From Phaeosaccion multiseriatum (taxonomy: Eukaryota; Ochrophyta, other classes): DNA of 64,000 nt. Below are positions 46,097-56,517 of this stretch, piece after piece (position 1 is the first letter of the stretch; each line of letters begins with the position of its first letter). Made by a program: the position numbers and the translations under genes. The notes under the pieces are model-generated. The model was not told the DNA's origin, did not search any database, and saw nothing but the letters and a program-made list of their open reading frames with translations. The stretch is from NCBI GenBank assembly GCA_965112735.1, contig OZ218950.1, positions 5,332,001-5,396,000 on the forward strand, given 5' to 3'.

Positions 46097-48022
46097 ATGG
46101 GTGATGAGTGGGGCTTGAGCAAGGAAAAGTCCCTCCGCAGGGCACTCCGTCAAGTGCCCAAGACCCTCGAAGTGAATGAGAGGTTCAAGGCTGTGGCAAA
46201 GCTCGTGAATAGAGACTTGAAAAGCAGCGGCGGTGAGAAGGTGAGCAAGAAGGATTGCCACGCCAAGTACAAGGAGCTAAAGGCGAAGGGCAAAGAAGCA
46301 AAGCGGAAGGAGGAGGGGGGTTACCAGCCTCGTCCAGCAGCAGTAGACAGCTGGGTGATGTCTTCCAAGGCTCCTGCCGACGACGGAAAGGCCCACGGCA
46401 CTCCCCTGCGAACACAGTTGGCAGCGATGGACGTAGAGGCTTGCGCGTCGGGGCCTGCTCAAGGGTTGTTTTTGGAGGAGGTCGACGACTTAGCGGACTT
46501 TGAAGAGCTTGCCGAGGAGGGGGAGGAAGAAGTCCACCCGGCCGTGGTCGGTTCGGGCGGGAAGGGAGGGCGCGAGTTGTTGGGGGACAGGATCACAAAG
46601 GAACAGGCAAGTTTGCGAGGAGGAGAGACAAATGTCGCGCCCATCTTACCTCCATCTTGTTCTTCCAGGCCGCCACCCTCCATGAGCTTCTGTTTGGAGC
46701 TCCTGAAAAGACGTTCAATGATGCGTGGGTCAAGCAAGGCTTCCAATTTAACAAGTCGCGGGGCAAGGCCAGTGCCGTATCTTTCGGCCTCGTGCAGCAC
46801 GAAGGGGGGCCATGTGGCGTCTTGGCTGCGGTACAGGTGAGGATTTTTTGGGTTACCAGGCCACAATTGGCCTCGTAAGAAACACTCAGGCGTCCTTGCT
46901 GGGCCCTCCCGTGCAGGCGTACATTATAGAATACGTGTTCCTTCGGAGTGAGTCCCCGAAAGGCCCTGCTGCTTCTTCTCAGAGGTGGGGGCTCTCGGAG
47001 GAGGAGCAACGAATGGCATTGGTGCACTCCATCTCTAGCATACTGTGGCAGTGCGGCCAAGGCCAAGGGGCCGTGGTTGCTCTTCTATCCCCCGGCTTTA
47101 TGGTAAGGTTTAGCTTTTCTGCACCAACATGATTTGTTTGCCTTTCAGTACCCCTCTCACAACTGAAACACGTACACGGCACAGGATTTGGGCACCTTTC
47201 GGACAGCAGAGAGACTGCATGTGTCTCGCTGCTGCCAGTCCTTGGAAGACACAAAGGATTTGATTAGGGAGAACTTGGACTTGTTCACGGCCTCCAAGGG
47301 GCCGGGTGTAGTCCTCTTCGTGTACTCTGCCATTCTGAGCAGAGGCGTCAGTGCCATCAAGCGCGATATGGATCAAGGTTTTGGAGGAGAGAGCGCTATA
47401 CTGATGGCAAAACACGGCTATGCCGCGCAGGAGCTCGTGAACTTACTTCTCGTGGGTCGGGCCTGCAGCAACGTGTTTGACGGAGAAAAGGTGAGAGCGA
47501 CCAATATGTGTACATACAAAGAGGGGAATTAGAGGGCCCTGAAGGTCAGGAGAGCGCGAGAAGCAAACTCACTTTGTGTGTACTGTCCATATTCTCTAGG
47601 TAATGGACGAGGGAGCAACAGCAGAAGGCCTGGCGAGCTCTTCCCCTTTGATCCTCCAAGGGGTTCCGGGGCAGGGGCGGGTAGGGTTTTTAACGCTCTT
47701 TGAGGCATACAAGTACGTGGCAGTGGGACGCCACCTCAAGGAGCCAAAGCTGCCTGTTTGGGTCGTGTGCAGTGAAAGCCATTATTCGGTGCTCTTCTTT
47801 GAGGGGGTAAAACAAGCGGATGCAAAGGGCTGTGAGTTGCTCTACTATGATGGGCTGGACAAACAGGAGGGGCAAATTCGCCTCAGCGTCTGCTTCGAGC
47901 CAGACTCTCCACCCCCCGACATGGACGACTCCGCTGTCCTCGTCCCGCCACTCGATTTGGTCATTCGTACCAAGTGGGCCGGGGCGGGTGTAAACTGGAA
48001 CGGAACAGAGCCCATTCTGTAA
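46097..48022 (+). CDS. MINDY-family deubiquitinase with N-terminal SANT-like domain
   Basis: Cysteine deubiquitinase, 530 residues, with exons 46097-46606, 46669-46836, 46917-47102, 47185-47490, 47600-48022; all exon lengths are multiples of three. The catalytic core resembles MINDY-3/4 (FAM188): LLFGAPEKTFNDAWVKQGF, then FGLVQHEGGPCGVLAAVQ with the nucleophile Cys, and ESHYSVLFF with the catalytic His. The N-terminus has WGLSKEKSLRRALRQVP followed by RFKAVAKLV and KKDCHAKYKEL, the pattern of a SANT/Myb-like helix bundle as in DNAJC2-type proteins. The first intron (46607-46668, 62 bp) uses a GC donor, CAG/gcaagt, with acceptor ttccag. Which ubiquitin linkages it cuts cannot be told from the sequence. 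Confidence 0.87.
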
Positions 48023-48424
48023 ACGAGCGGGAAGAATGCAACTCTTCCGCCTACTGCTCTGGCCGATTTGTTCGCACAACACTTTAGGAAAGATTATAGT
48101 AGGTTCGTGTGCAGACAAGGCTTTTACGATAAGAAAGAGGCGGCGCGGAGCACACTCGAAAGGAAAGATTCCGAAACAACCCGGTGCGCTAAACGGGGTA
48201 AGGTACAATAGCCAGAGGGGGCTCATCGTCGCAGGATTTACAGCATCACCTTTTGCGGGTTCTGGGACCTGATCTTTATCCTGAACGGTTCGGCATACAG
48301 TCCTTTCTTACACGAGTGAGACCTTCGGCATCCTCACCAGCAGACACCTTCGTCCCTATCGGGACGGGGGACTGACTGCCGATCCAGGGCGTTTCTGCAA
48401 CAAATCCTTCCTACGAGTACTCAC
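48023..48424. other. Convergent intergenic spacer
   Basis: About 400 bp between the 3' ends of the MINDY and PRP4 genes. No gene or structured RNA recognised. Confidence 0.4.
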
Positions 48425-50170
48425 TCAGAACTGGCATTCCTCCCACACTTTTATGGTCCGGTCGAAAGAGCAGCTCAGCAGTCTAGACTCGTCCGGCGAA
48501 AAGTCAATGGCAGAGACTTTGCCCTCGTGCCCCGTCAATATCTTGCAGAGCCCAAAGTCTCGGGCGGACCAGACCTTGATGGTATTGTCAAAGCCACTGG
48601 ATGCCAGCACCTCGCCTGAACTACGGCCAAAGCGAACATCGGACACGAGTGCAGTGTGTGCGGGCAGGACGTAGACACAACCCCGCTTGCGCAAATCCCA
48701 AATCTTGACCGTGTGGTCGTCGCTACCCGTCGCCAAGTGGTACCCGCTTGGCGAAAAGTCGCTGCACGTAATCTTTTTCACGTGGCCCGTCATGGCAAAC
48801 ACGCTTTTCCCGCTCCGGAGATCCCACAAGTGCGCCACGCCTCCAAAGTCTGTAGTGGCCACGAGAGCGCCATCCTCCTGAAAGCTAATGGAGTATACTT
48901 CTCTATCATGTCCATCCTGCAGGAGGAGCTGCTTGCCGGTCTCCACGTCCCACAATCGCCAAGTGTGGTCAAAGCTGGCCGTCCCCAAGTAGTCCCCAGA
49001 CGGGTGAAACTCCAAGCGGCCCAGGCGGTCCGCGTGGCCTGACAAGGTCAACTTTTCCTCACATGTATCGGCGTCCCAGAGCTTTGCTGTCTTGTCCGCC
49101 GAGGCGGTTGCCACGAGAGGCCTCATACTTGCTGTGCCAAAGGCCATGGGGTGCCAGGAAACGCCGGTGATGCGCTCTGTATGCCCGCGCAGTTTGCCCC
49201 TCTGCTCCAGCGACTTTGCATCCCACAGCTGCACCATGCACCTCCATGATCCGCATGCCAACAGACTGCCATCCGGCGCGCATCGAAGCGCAGAAAGCGG
49301 CCGCTCGTCCCCCACAGTCGAAACTCCAATGGCCATTTGCCGGATCCTTTGCAATTTTTCCACCATGGCAACATCGGCAGCATTCTTCCCCTCTTCCTTC
49401 TGCTGCTGGTCTTGGACGGACTTCGCCTCCTCTCTCCGCCGCTTACTTCGCCGCAGACGCTCCCGACTTTTTGGAAAGGAAAAATTAGCCATGGCCCTTC
49501 GGGCCGCTTGCAAGTCCTCTCCCGCAGGAGTGTACACCACTTCCGACGAGCCTTTCTTTTCTTTGGCCGCAGCGGCAGCTGGTTTGGTCAAGGCTGAGGC
49601 TCCCGCCAAAATTTCCTCCACCTTTGCCCGCTCCTCTCCTGCCAACTCCAAAGTAGCCAAATATTCTCGCAAGCGCACGCGCACATCCGCCACCGTCTCC
49701 CCAAACAATCGAACAGGTTGCCCCAATCCTCGGAGCGAGGCCTGCACCTCCTCTAGCTTGGTGGGCACGACCATGGAACGGGCTCGCTTCTTGGCCTCCA
49801 CTCTCTGAAGCATGTCCGCATGCTTGTCTTGTTCCAATAAGCTGCTGTGCGATAGTTCCATCACCTCGGTGCCGGCTGCGCACACATCAATCGATCGGTG
49901 GGTTCACAAACAACAGAGCTCTTTTGGTTAGTAGGTAGTCGCCGCTGCTGGGAACGGAGAGAGAGAAAGGGTGCACTTACACGCGGTATCGTGGATGTTG
50001 ATGTTTCCCTCGACGACGGGCACTTCGTCGTCGTCATCAGCAGGTGCAGCAGCACCAGCGTCCGCCTTCACTGCTCCGGGTACTGCCGCCACCTTGTCAA
50101 GGCTGCCATAGAAGATACGGCCTTTGTTCGACGGAGGGGGCGGGGGCAGCGGCGCTTTCTCGTCAGACAT
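48425..50170 (-). CDS. PRPF4: U4/U6 snRNP splicing factor PRP4 (PRPF4)
   Basis: Spliceosomal WD40 protein of the U4/U6.U5 tri-snRNP, 546 residues (human about 520). Exons 50170-49981 and 49875-48425 join in phase 1. The N-terminus has a proline run and GRIFYGSL. The splicing-factor motif VPTKLEEVQASLRGLGQPVR continues into the FGET block, followed by a basic helix (RERLRRSKRRREE). Seven WD repeats fill the C-terminus, for example LLACGSWRCMVQLWD, LVATASADKTAKLWD, YLGTASFDHTWRLWD and HLATGSDDHTVKIWD, ending SCSFDRTIKVWEECQF. The single intron lies near the N-terminus and the propeller is one uninterrupted exon. Confidence 0.95.
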
Positions 50171-50314
50171 ATTCCCTTGATGTCCCAAGAGATAGGACGC
50201 AGGATAACGCGCGCGCGCGATACAATGGAGCAATGGAGAGAGGTTTGGGAGAGAGGTCGTCAAAAACCATAAGTCAAGGGAACAATTACGCGCGAAGATA
50301 GAGAAGCGCCTTGC
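50171..50314. promoter_or_regulatory. Divergent promoter between PRP4 and IPK1
   Basis: 144 bp between opposing start codons, including an alternating purine-pyrimidine run gcgcgcgcgc (50208-50217). No TATA box seen. Confidence 0.5.
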
Positions 50315-51998
50315 ATGAGATGGGCTAGTGCCGGTGAAGCTTCTTTACGCGCTGAGGATTGGACGTACCTCGCCGAGGGAAACGCGCACGTAGTTCTGCG
50401 CTATGAGGGTACCTGCTCGAGCCTGGTCGGACGTGTTTTGCGCCTGTACAAGGTCCAGCTGCAGCTGCAGCAAGAAGGGGGGGAGGAGGATGCGTCATCA
50501 TTCGAGGAGTCGGTGGGCCAGCGCGTGTTTGCCAGCCTACTTTCTCCGGGGTACTTTGATGAGCCCGTGGCTGTTTATCTCGGTGGCGATTTGACGCGGG
50601 TGCTGAAGGAGCGCGCTACTTCGTTCCGACCGGCTGCTCGAGGCGACCTCGATCCGCACCCGTGGAGACCGTTCGGGGTCCTTGAAAGCGACAAGACGGC
50701 AATGTGGCTCGGCTACTCGCGTCCTTCTCCAGAAGGGTCTCCACGTGTGTCGGGCGGTTTGGGGTCAGAGGATAGGCGGCAGCAGCCGCCGCGGTGGCGG
50801 ACAACAATGGCCTTGGAGATCAAGGCAAAAGGTGGCCATCGCCCAGCTAGTCAATTAGTTCCCCCTGGTCGGGCAGAATTGAAGCGAAGAATACCGAGAG
50901 ACTGGGTAGTGCAGGCGTACAAGAAACGCCTGCCGCCGCTGCCGCAGAGAGGGGAGAAGGGGGGCGGCATTGCCAAGTACAATCCCGAGGATCTGTTTTC
51001 GGGAAATTGCGAGAGGATGGCCAGCGCTCTCAGACACCTCATCGTATGTCCGCAGGTACGTCTGGCTCGACGTTGTTCTCTCTTGGTCTCTTCTCTTCTG
51101 TAGCTGCTACCGACGCTGCTACTCTCGACTTCTCTCTCCTCGGGAGATCTCCGCTCTCCCCCACGCGTTCCTCCTGCTTCCTCCTGTTCCCTCACCGCGT
51201 TCCGTTCCTCCTGCTTCCTCCTGTTCATGTGTGTGAGTGCAGAACAAGCTACGGGTGTTCTGGGAGGGTGAACATGTGTATGGGAAAGGCTGCCCTCCTG
51301 CTTTGTCTTCGGAAAGACAACCACGGCAGAGACTAGAGGCTGCGGCAGAAATGCTTTTTTCCAAGGCCCCGAGGACGTCTTTCGGAACATCAGCCACCAC
51401 CTCCCCCCCCACACACACGGAGAGGTTGGTCCAACTAGTGTCTGCAATTCTTGCTCGAGAGCCACTCCTGTCTGAGCTTCTCGACGTGCAAAAGCACGAC
51501 GTGCTTGACGTAGAAGGCGCAAGCCTGGTGTACGCCCGTCTCTTGGACCTCTGCGACGGCGACGAGACTACGTGTCAACAGCTGCTCACCTCGGCACAAG
51601 CGAACGCCCCCACCGCCAATGATTTCGAGCAATGCTCGAAATGGAGAGCAATGTGGACCTCCCCCTGCTCCTCCGATGATGCCGGCGCATCACACTCGGC
51701 AGCGCTGGCCGCTGTGGCTCTGCTTGCCAAGGAAGCATGCGTGCAACTTCTCGTTATGTGGCTTTTGGCCCTGGTGGCAAGTGACTGCAGTATCATGATC
51801 GCTATTCAGCCCTTGCCTCTGCACGAGAACTGCGGTAGTAGCTCGCTGCAGCAAAGGGAACGAGCGGGACATGTCGAATGGGAGGGGCAGCACCTGGCCT
51901 ACTGCTTGACAGTTGTTGACATCGACTGCAAGCCGCCTTCCAAAGCCAAGTTAAAGGGAGAAAAGGAGGCGGACATTTGGGACCAACTTCTTTGTTGA
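50315..51998 (+). CDS. IPK1: Inositol-pentakisphosphate 2-kinase
   Basis: Phosphorylates InsP5 at the 2-position to make phytate. Exons 50315-51055 and 51243-51998, phase 0, 498 residues. Family motifs in order: AEGNAHVVLRYEG near the N-terminus; VGRVLRLYKVQ (nucleotide-binding lysine region); ALEIKAKGGH corresponding to EIKPK; YNPEDLFSG; NKLRVFWEGEHVYG; ASDCSIMIAIQPL; and VVDIDCKPPSK corresponding to the DLD-KP metal-binding site. The start MRWASAG is the first ATG and gives the expected N-lobe. The last residues are encoded just before the AT-rich array at 52000. Confidence 0.93.
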
Positions 51999-52200
51999 TA
52001 ATGTATATAATATATATATATAATAATATATATATATATATATTTTTTTTTTCATGTATGTATTACCTATGTATGGATAATGTATGTATGTATATATATA
52101 ATATATATATATATTTTTTTTCATGTATGTATTACCTATGTATGGATAATGTATGTATGTATGTATGTATGTATGTATGTATGTACGTATGTACAATAGG
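51999..52200 (+). repeat. AT-rich compound repeat (TA, TATG, duplicated block)
   Basis: (ta)n, poly-T and (tatg)n alternate. A block beginning tttttcatgtatgtattacc occurs twice (about 52048-52100 and 52113-52165). It fills the space between the converging IPK1 and FG-GAP genes and may supply polyadenylation signals for both. Confidence 0.85.
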
Positions 52201-52221
52201 TATGGTGAACAAGTCTCCTTT

Positions 52222-53186
52222 TCAGTGTGGGGAAAGGGGGGTGGCTGTAGGCAAGGAGTCATTGAGCGCTGCGGCGGTAAAATCAGCAGAGTCAACGACA
52301 GTTGCGGTAACTGCTGTTACCACCCTCGTGGTCGGGTAGCTACCCTCCTCTGCGACGTGCGGTCGCAGCTGCGGCTGCCCCCAAACCTGCCCAACAACCT
52401 GCTCCCCTTGTTGAACCAAGTGTGAAGGACGGGTGGTGTCAGGTTTACGCCTGCTGCAAAAGAAGCGCAACATACACCCCAAGCAGCTGAAGGCTGCCAT
52501 AGACACAGCGAAGAACACGAGCATCTGGTCTTGTTGGGACAGTCCTCCATCCGTGCTACCGCTACCGCCGCTCCGGACGGTGGGGTCCGGAATCTCATGC
52601 CCCTCCTCGTCATCGTCATCCTTCTCCTCCTCCCCGTCGTCGTCGTTGCGGAGGTCACCACCATTCGCGAAAAAACCCAATCCACCCAGGGTTTGGGGAT
52701 GCCCTGCCACAACAACGTCAAGCAGCGCGTCCCCGTTGACGTCTGCAGACATCACGGATCTGCTACCGCCCTGGCCGCCCAAGTCAGGCCGTTTCGTAGC
52801 CCATCCCTCCGAAGGCCCCAGGTTCTCCAACCAAATGAAACTGTCCACCGCTCCCGCGCCCAAAATGTCCAGGTTGCCGTCCCCGTTCAAGTCCGACAGG
52901 GAAATGTCCGCCATTTCCCGCCCGACTCCGATAAAAATGGTACTGGGGGGAGACAGAAATCTTCCCTCTCCGTCGTTTCGGTACAAGTGAACCTCGCTGT
53001 CCCCGCTGCCCCCAAAAATAGCAACAACGATTTCACTGTAGCCGTCCCCATCCAAGTCTCCACACGCCATACTCCGAATACTCGTGGGCGCATCCAGGAT
53101 TACGTTCGGGGTGGGATCCACGAGTCCAGCGTCATTCGACCACCACACAAGTCCATCATACGACGCGCCGACTATATCAAAAACTG

Positions 53187-53248
<62 letters not shown>

Positions 53249-54035
53249 CCATTTATGTTACAGGCCGAGACTCCGGAGGGAAAGTTCACGCCTGTCGAAA
53301 GATTAAAGCGGTCAAAGCCGCCACTCCCGTCGTTTATAAACAAAACGTGAGACCCCTGCGACAGCTGGTCGGCTGTCACACTCAGCACCTGTGTGAAGGG
53401 GAAGGGGTTCGACAGGCCGCGCGTTTAGTACTCAGAAAAAAAGGCAAGCCATATTAGATGAAGGGAGTCGGACTCACGTCAAGGTGAGAGTCGTTGTTGA
53501 TGTCAACGGCTTGCACTCGACGGGGCCCTGCAAGGCCTTCCGCGATGGTCTGCCTCGTAAAGACGCCACTGTCCACGTTCTCCAAGAGAAAGATTGCATC
53601 GTCGCCCAAGCTGGTGATGACTAGGTCACTGTCCGCGTCGCTGTCCCAGTCCACGCACTGAACTCTACCAAAACAAGAGGGGCACAGAGTAAGAGGGGGA
53701 AAGGAGGGGGGGAGGAAGCACCTACTTCACGAAACGCACCTCCAGATGTCTTCGAGACCAGCGGCAGCAGCTACCTCATGGCGCTCCCACGCCTGCCCCA
53801 TGGTGGAGTACCATGCCACGCCTGAAGGCCCCGTGACAACAATGTCGAGGTGTCCGTCGCCGTCCAACTCACAGGCCGCTACATCAGTCACCTCTTCTGG
53901 CAAGTCCGCCGAAATATCGCGGAACGAGAAGCTAGTGCCTGCAACCCTGCCCAGCACAAGCAGCAGCAGAAGGACCAGCAGCGGCGCTTGATAGAAAACA
54001 CAAGCCAAGCACCCGGGACAAGAGCACCGGGTCAT
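52222..54035 (-). CDS. FG-GAP/VCBS-repeat single-pass membrane protein
   Basis: Exons 54035-53740, 53664-53478, 53388-52222 give 549 residues with consistent phases. A signal peptide (LLVLLLLLVLGRVAG) is followed by FG-GAP-type beta-propeller repeats with calcium loops of the DxDxDG kind: CELDGDGHLDIVV, DWDSDADSDLVI, DINNDSHLD, DLDGDGYSEIVV, DLNGDGNLDILG and DVNGDALLDVVV. A polySer tract of about 20 residues interrupts the propeller. An acidic stalk (DDDGEEEKDDDDEEG) precedes a membrane helix (MLVFFAVSMAAFSCLGCMLRFF) and a short cytoplasmic tail. The layout resembles integrin-alpha-like or T-cell immunomodulatory-type surface proteins; a specific ligand cannot be inferred. The first good ATG is 54035; the frame is open further upstream. 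Confidence 0.87.
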
Positions 54036-54132
54036 GCCCAAGGAGGGGTCGCGTTGGAGGGACGCCCCCGACCCATGAAGTAAAATTTGAGCTCGTGGGA
54101 GGATTTCCCGCGCACGTCCCCACAGCACAAAG
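54036..54132. promoter_or_regulatory. Divergent promoter between FG-GAP and QTRT2 genes
   Basis: Only 97 bp separate the two start codons; a very compact bidirectional promoter if both starts are right. Confidence 0.45.
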
Positions 54133-54358
54133 ATGTCAACTTTCGAGATATCCAGGACCAGTGGTCAAGCAAGGACAGGGATTTTGAAGCTAGCCCGGAA
54201 CGCTGCTGATGACGTCTTGACGCCCGCACTGGTGCTGCATACAGAGGCGGGCAGCCCCCCCCTCATGATGGTTGACTTGCTCGAGGAGCTGGGCCCGGGC
54301 CCCTGTGCCTTTCACCTTGGCTACGCCGATGTGCACGAAATGATGATCTCGAAAAGTG

Positions 54359-54401
<43 letters not shown>

Positions 54402-55431
54402 CAGTAGCAGTGGTAATACGCTTTTGCCGAGTAGGCCAGTGGGAGCAGCAGTGGTGGTGGCTCTGAGAGACTTGTCGCATGGGGTGCTGGATCTTGCGGC
54501 CTCCGATACCCATGTCACTATTGAACGGAAGAAGGGGCGTTTGGAAGTGTCCCCAGCCGATTTCATACGTGCGGCTTCGTGTGTGAGGCCAGATGTGCTG
54601 TGCACCATGTGTGAAAATGTCCACCCGGAGCAAGGCAGTGGGAAGCGCCGCGCCAGGGCTGCGAGGAGGAACTTGGCGTGGCTGGATGAATGCCTGGACC
54701 TTCTTCAACAAGTGCACCAGAACTGGCAACCTGCCGTGTTTGGGGCACTGACACTGACTGGAGATGATAGTGATGCTGGTTCAGCCAGGTTGGCTATGGA
54801 GATGGAGAAGCGAAACGTCTTTGGCTATGCGCTTGTCGGACGGATAGGAAGGGGGTCAAAAAACGTGTTGGCGCGAGTGGACAAGAGTAAGCCTCGCTCT
54901 GCGCAGGGCCTGGGACATCCTCTGGAAATCTTGGAAGCAGTGGCGCAAGGAGTGGATCTTGTGCACAGCGCCTACCCCCACGTGCTGACCACCATGGGGC
55001 ACGCGTTTTGCATGTCTCTGCAGCTTCCTTACGACAACCACCACCACGATGACAACAACGAGAACAACCGCGACACGCGCAATCCCCCCACTCCCAAGCC
55101 GCCAAACAAGAGGAAGTGGGGCGGGGGCGCATCAAGTATAGCAGCACCCCAACCACCACCCCCACCCATCATCGACTTGTGGGACCCATGCTTCAAAACA
55201 GACACCTCTCCTCTCGTAGCTGGCTGCGTGTGCCCGGCATGCGCTGACCACTCCAAGGCGTACATTCACCACCTCTTGGTTGTCAAGGAGATCGCCGCCG
55301 AGGTGCTGCTCGAGCTCCACAATACGCATCACTTTCTCGCCCTTTTCGACAACATCCGGAAGAGTATAGCGACGGAGACATTTGCACAGTACCAGCTTCT
55401 TTTGCAGGGGCGACTCACTTGTCATTCTTAA
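54133..55431 (+). CDS. QTRT2: Queuine tRNA-ribosyltransferase accessory subunit QTRT2
   Basis: Non-catalytic partner of eukaryotic tRNA-guanine transglycosylase, which inserts queuine at the wobble base. Intronless, 432 residues. Features: LTPALVLHTEAG near the N-terminus; the C-terminal TGT signature GLGHPLEILEAVAQGVDLVH; and the zinc site CVCPACADHSKAYIHHLL with the final histidine in LLELHNTHHF. The catalytic aspartate pattern of QTRT1 is not seen, which favours QTRT2. Lineage-specific inserts are a 17-residue Ser tract (about residues 75-93) and a His/Asp/Asn-rich plus proline-rich loop (about residues 298-350). Confidence 0.92.
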
Positions 55432-55459
55432 AATGTAAAAGACCTCGAAGAAAAACACC

Positions 55460-56158
55460 TCATGCGCTGCTGCTGCGTCCAGCCTTGACAACCATGGGCT
55501 TGACCACCTCCTTCTGCGTGCGAATGGACCGGTACACACGAGCCCAGCGGGCCTGAGCCGCCGCCTCCAAGTCCGGTCGGTAGTAGCTCCCCGTCACTTG
55601 CGCCTTAATGGCCTTCGATGTACTCTGGTAGGTCTTCTTAATCACAGTGCTGCCCACTGACTTGCTTGGGGTCTTGCTCTTCTTACCCTGCGATGGGAAG
55701 ACAGTGTTTCGATGCACAAAGAAAACAAGCAAACACAAACATGGGTGTGTGGGATTTCTTGCTTCGCCCTTCCTTGGCCATGCCGCTGCTACTCGTTCAT
55801 CGCCTACCCTCACCTTCAGCGACAACACGGTCGAAAGCCTGCCCTTGGAGTCTGCCCCCTCATTCACTCCCACAGCCTTGGAGTTGGCCAGCTGGGAATA
55901 CTTGAAGGCGTTCTTGTTCATCAGGTTGAGAGGCTCAGATGACATCACCACACTGCCAGACCTGCTCAACGTGTAAGATATGGAACATGGTTATTACGCA
56001 TGGGTGCGTTGTGCCACTGAGCCTAGAGCAAACGCAAAATAGTTTGAAGCTCCCTCCCCGACCATCCCTCACCTCTTCGTCTGTCCATTCCTCTTGTGGA
56101 GGAAGCAGTTGTTCCTGGACACGATGGCCCAAACGAGGTCATCCGGGCAAGTCGCCAT
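55460..56158 (-). CDS. RPL28: 60S ribosomal protein eL28
   Basis: Component of the cytosolic large ribosomal subunit, 153 residues. Exons 56158-56073, 55961-55814, 55687-55460, phases consistent. The N-terminus MATCPDDLVWAIVSRNNCFL matches the eL28 start. EPLNLMNKNAFKYSQLANSK follows, then YRPDLEAAAQARWARVYRS. The start ATG is preceded by an acceptor-like tttgcag, so a 5'-UTR intron is plausible. Confidence 0.95.
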
Positions 56159-56517
56159 CCTGCAAATGTCTACCTTCTGCTGAGGCAAAAGACAAGCTAT
56201 TGCGGCCCCATAGGCCAGCAAGAACCCCGGGGTGGCGCCTCACAGATGACAACTCTCAATGACATAATATTTTTTTTTTCTCTCTTTTGGCGGCGTGCCG
56301 GCTAGGTGTACAGTAGCAAGTGGATAAGCTCCCATGCCGAGGACTTTCTGCTAGATACTTACGCCTCTGCTGTTTGTGCTTCTCCATTAGACGGAGAGGA
56401 TGGTAAGTCGAATGGATCAGTTGGTCATAGCGATAGCACTTGCCACGATACCGATGCTTACCGACTCTGCTTCTTTGCGCTGCTCCATAGACGCTGTCCA
56501 CTGCTCAAGCGGATGCC
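56159..56517. promoter_or_regulatory. Divergent region between eL28 and the opine-type dehydrogenase
   Basis: About 360 bp. A donor-like atg/gtaagt (56402) and an acceptor-like ccatag (56485-56490) suggest a 5'-UTR intron for the dehydrogenase gene. Confidence 0.4.
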
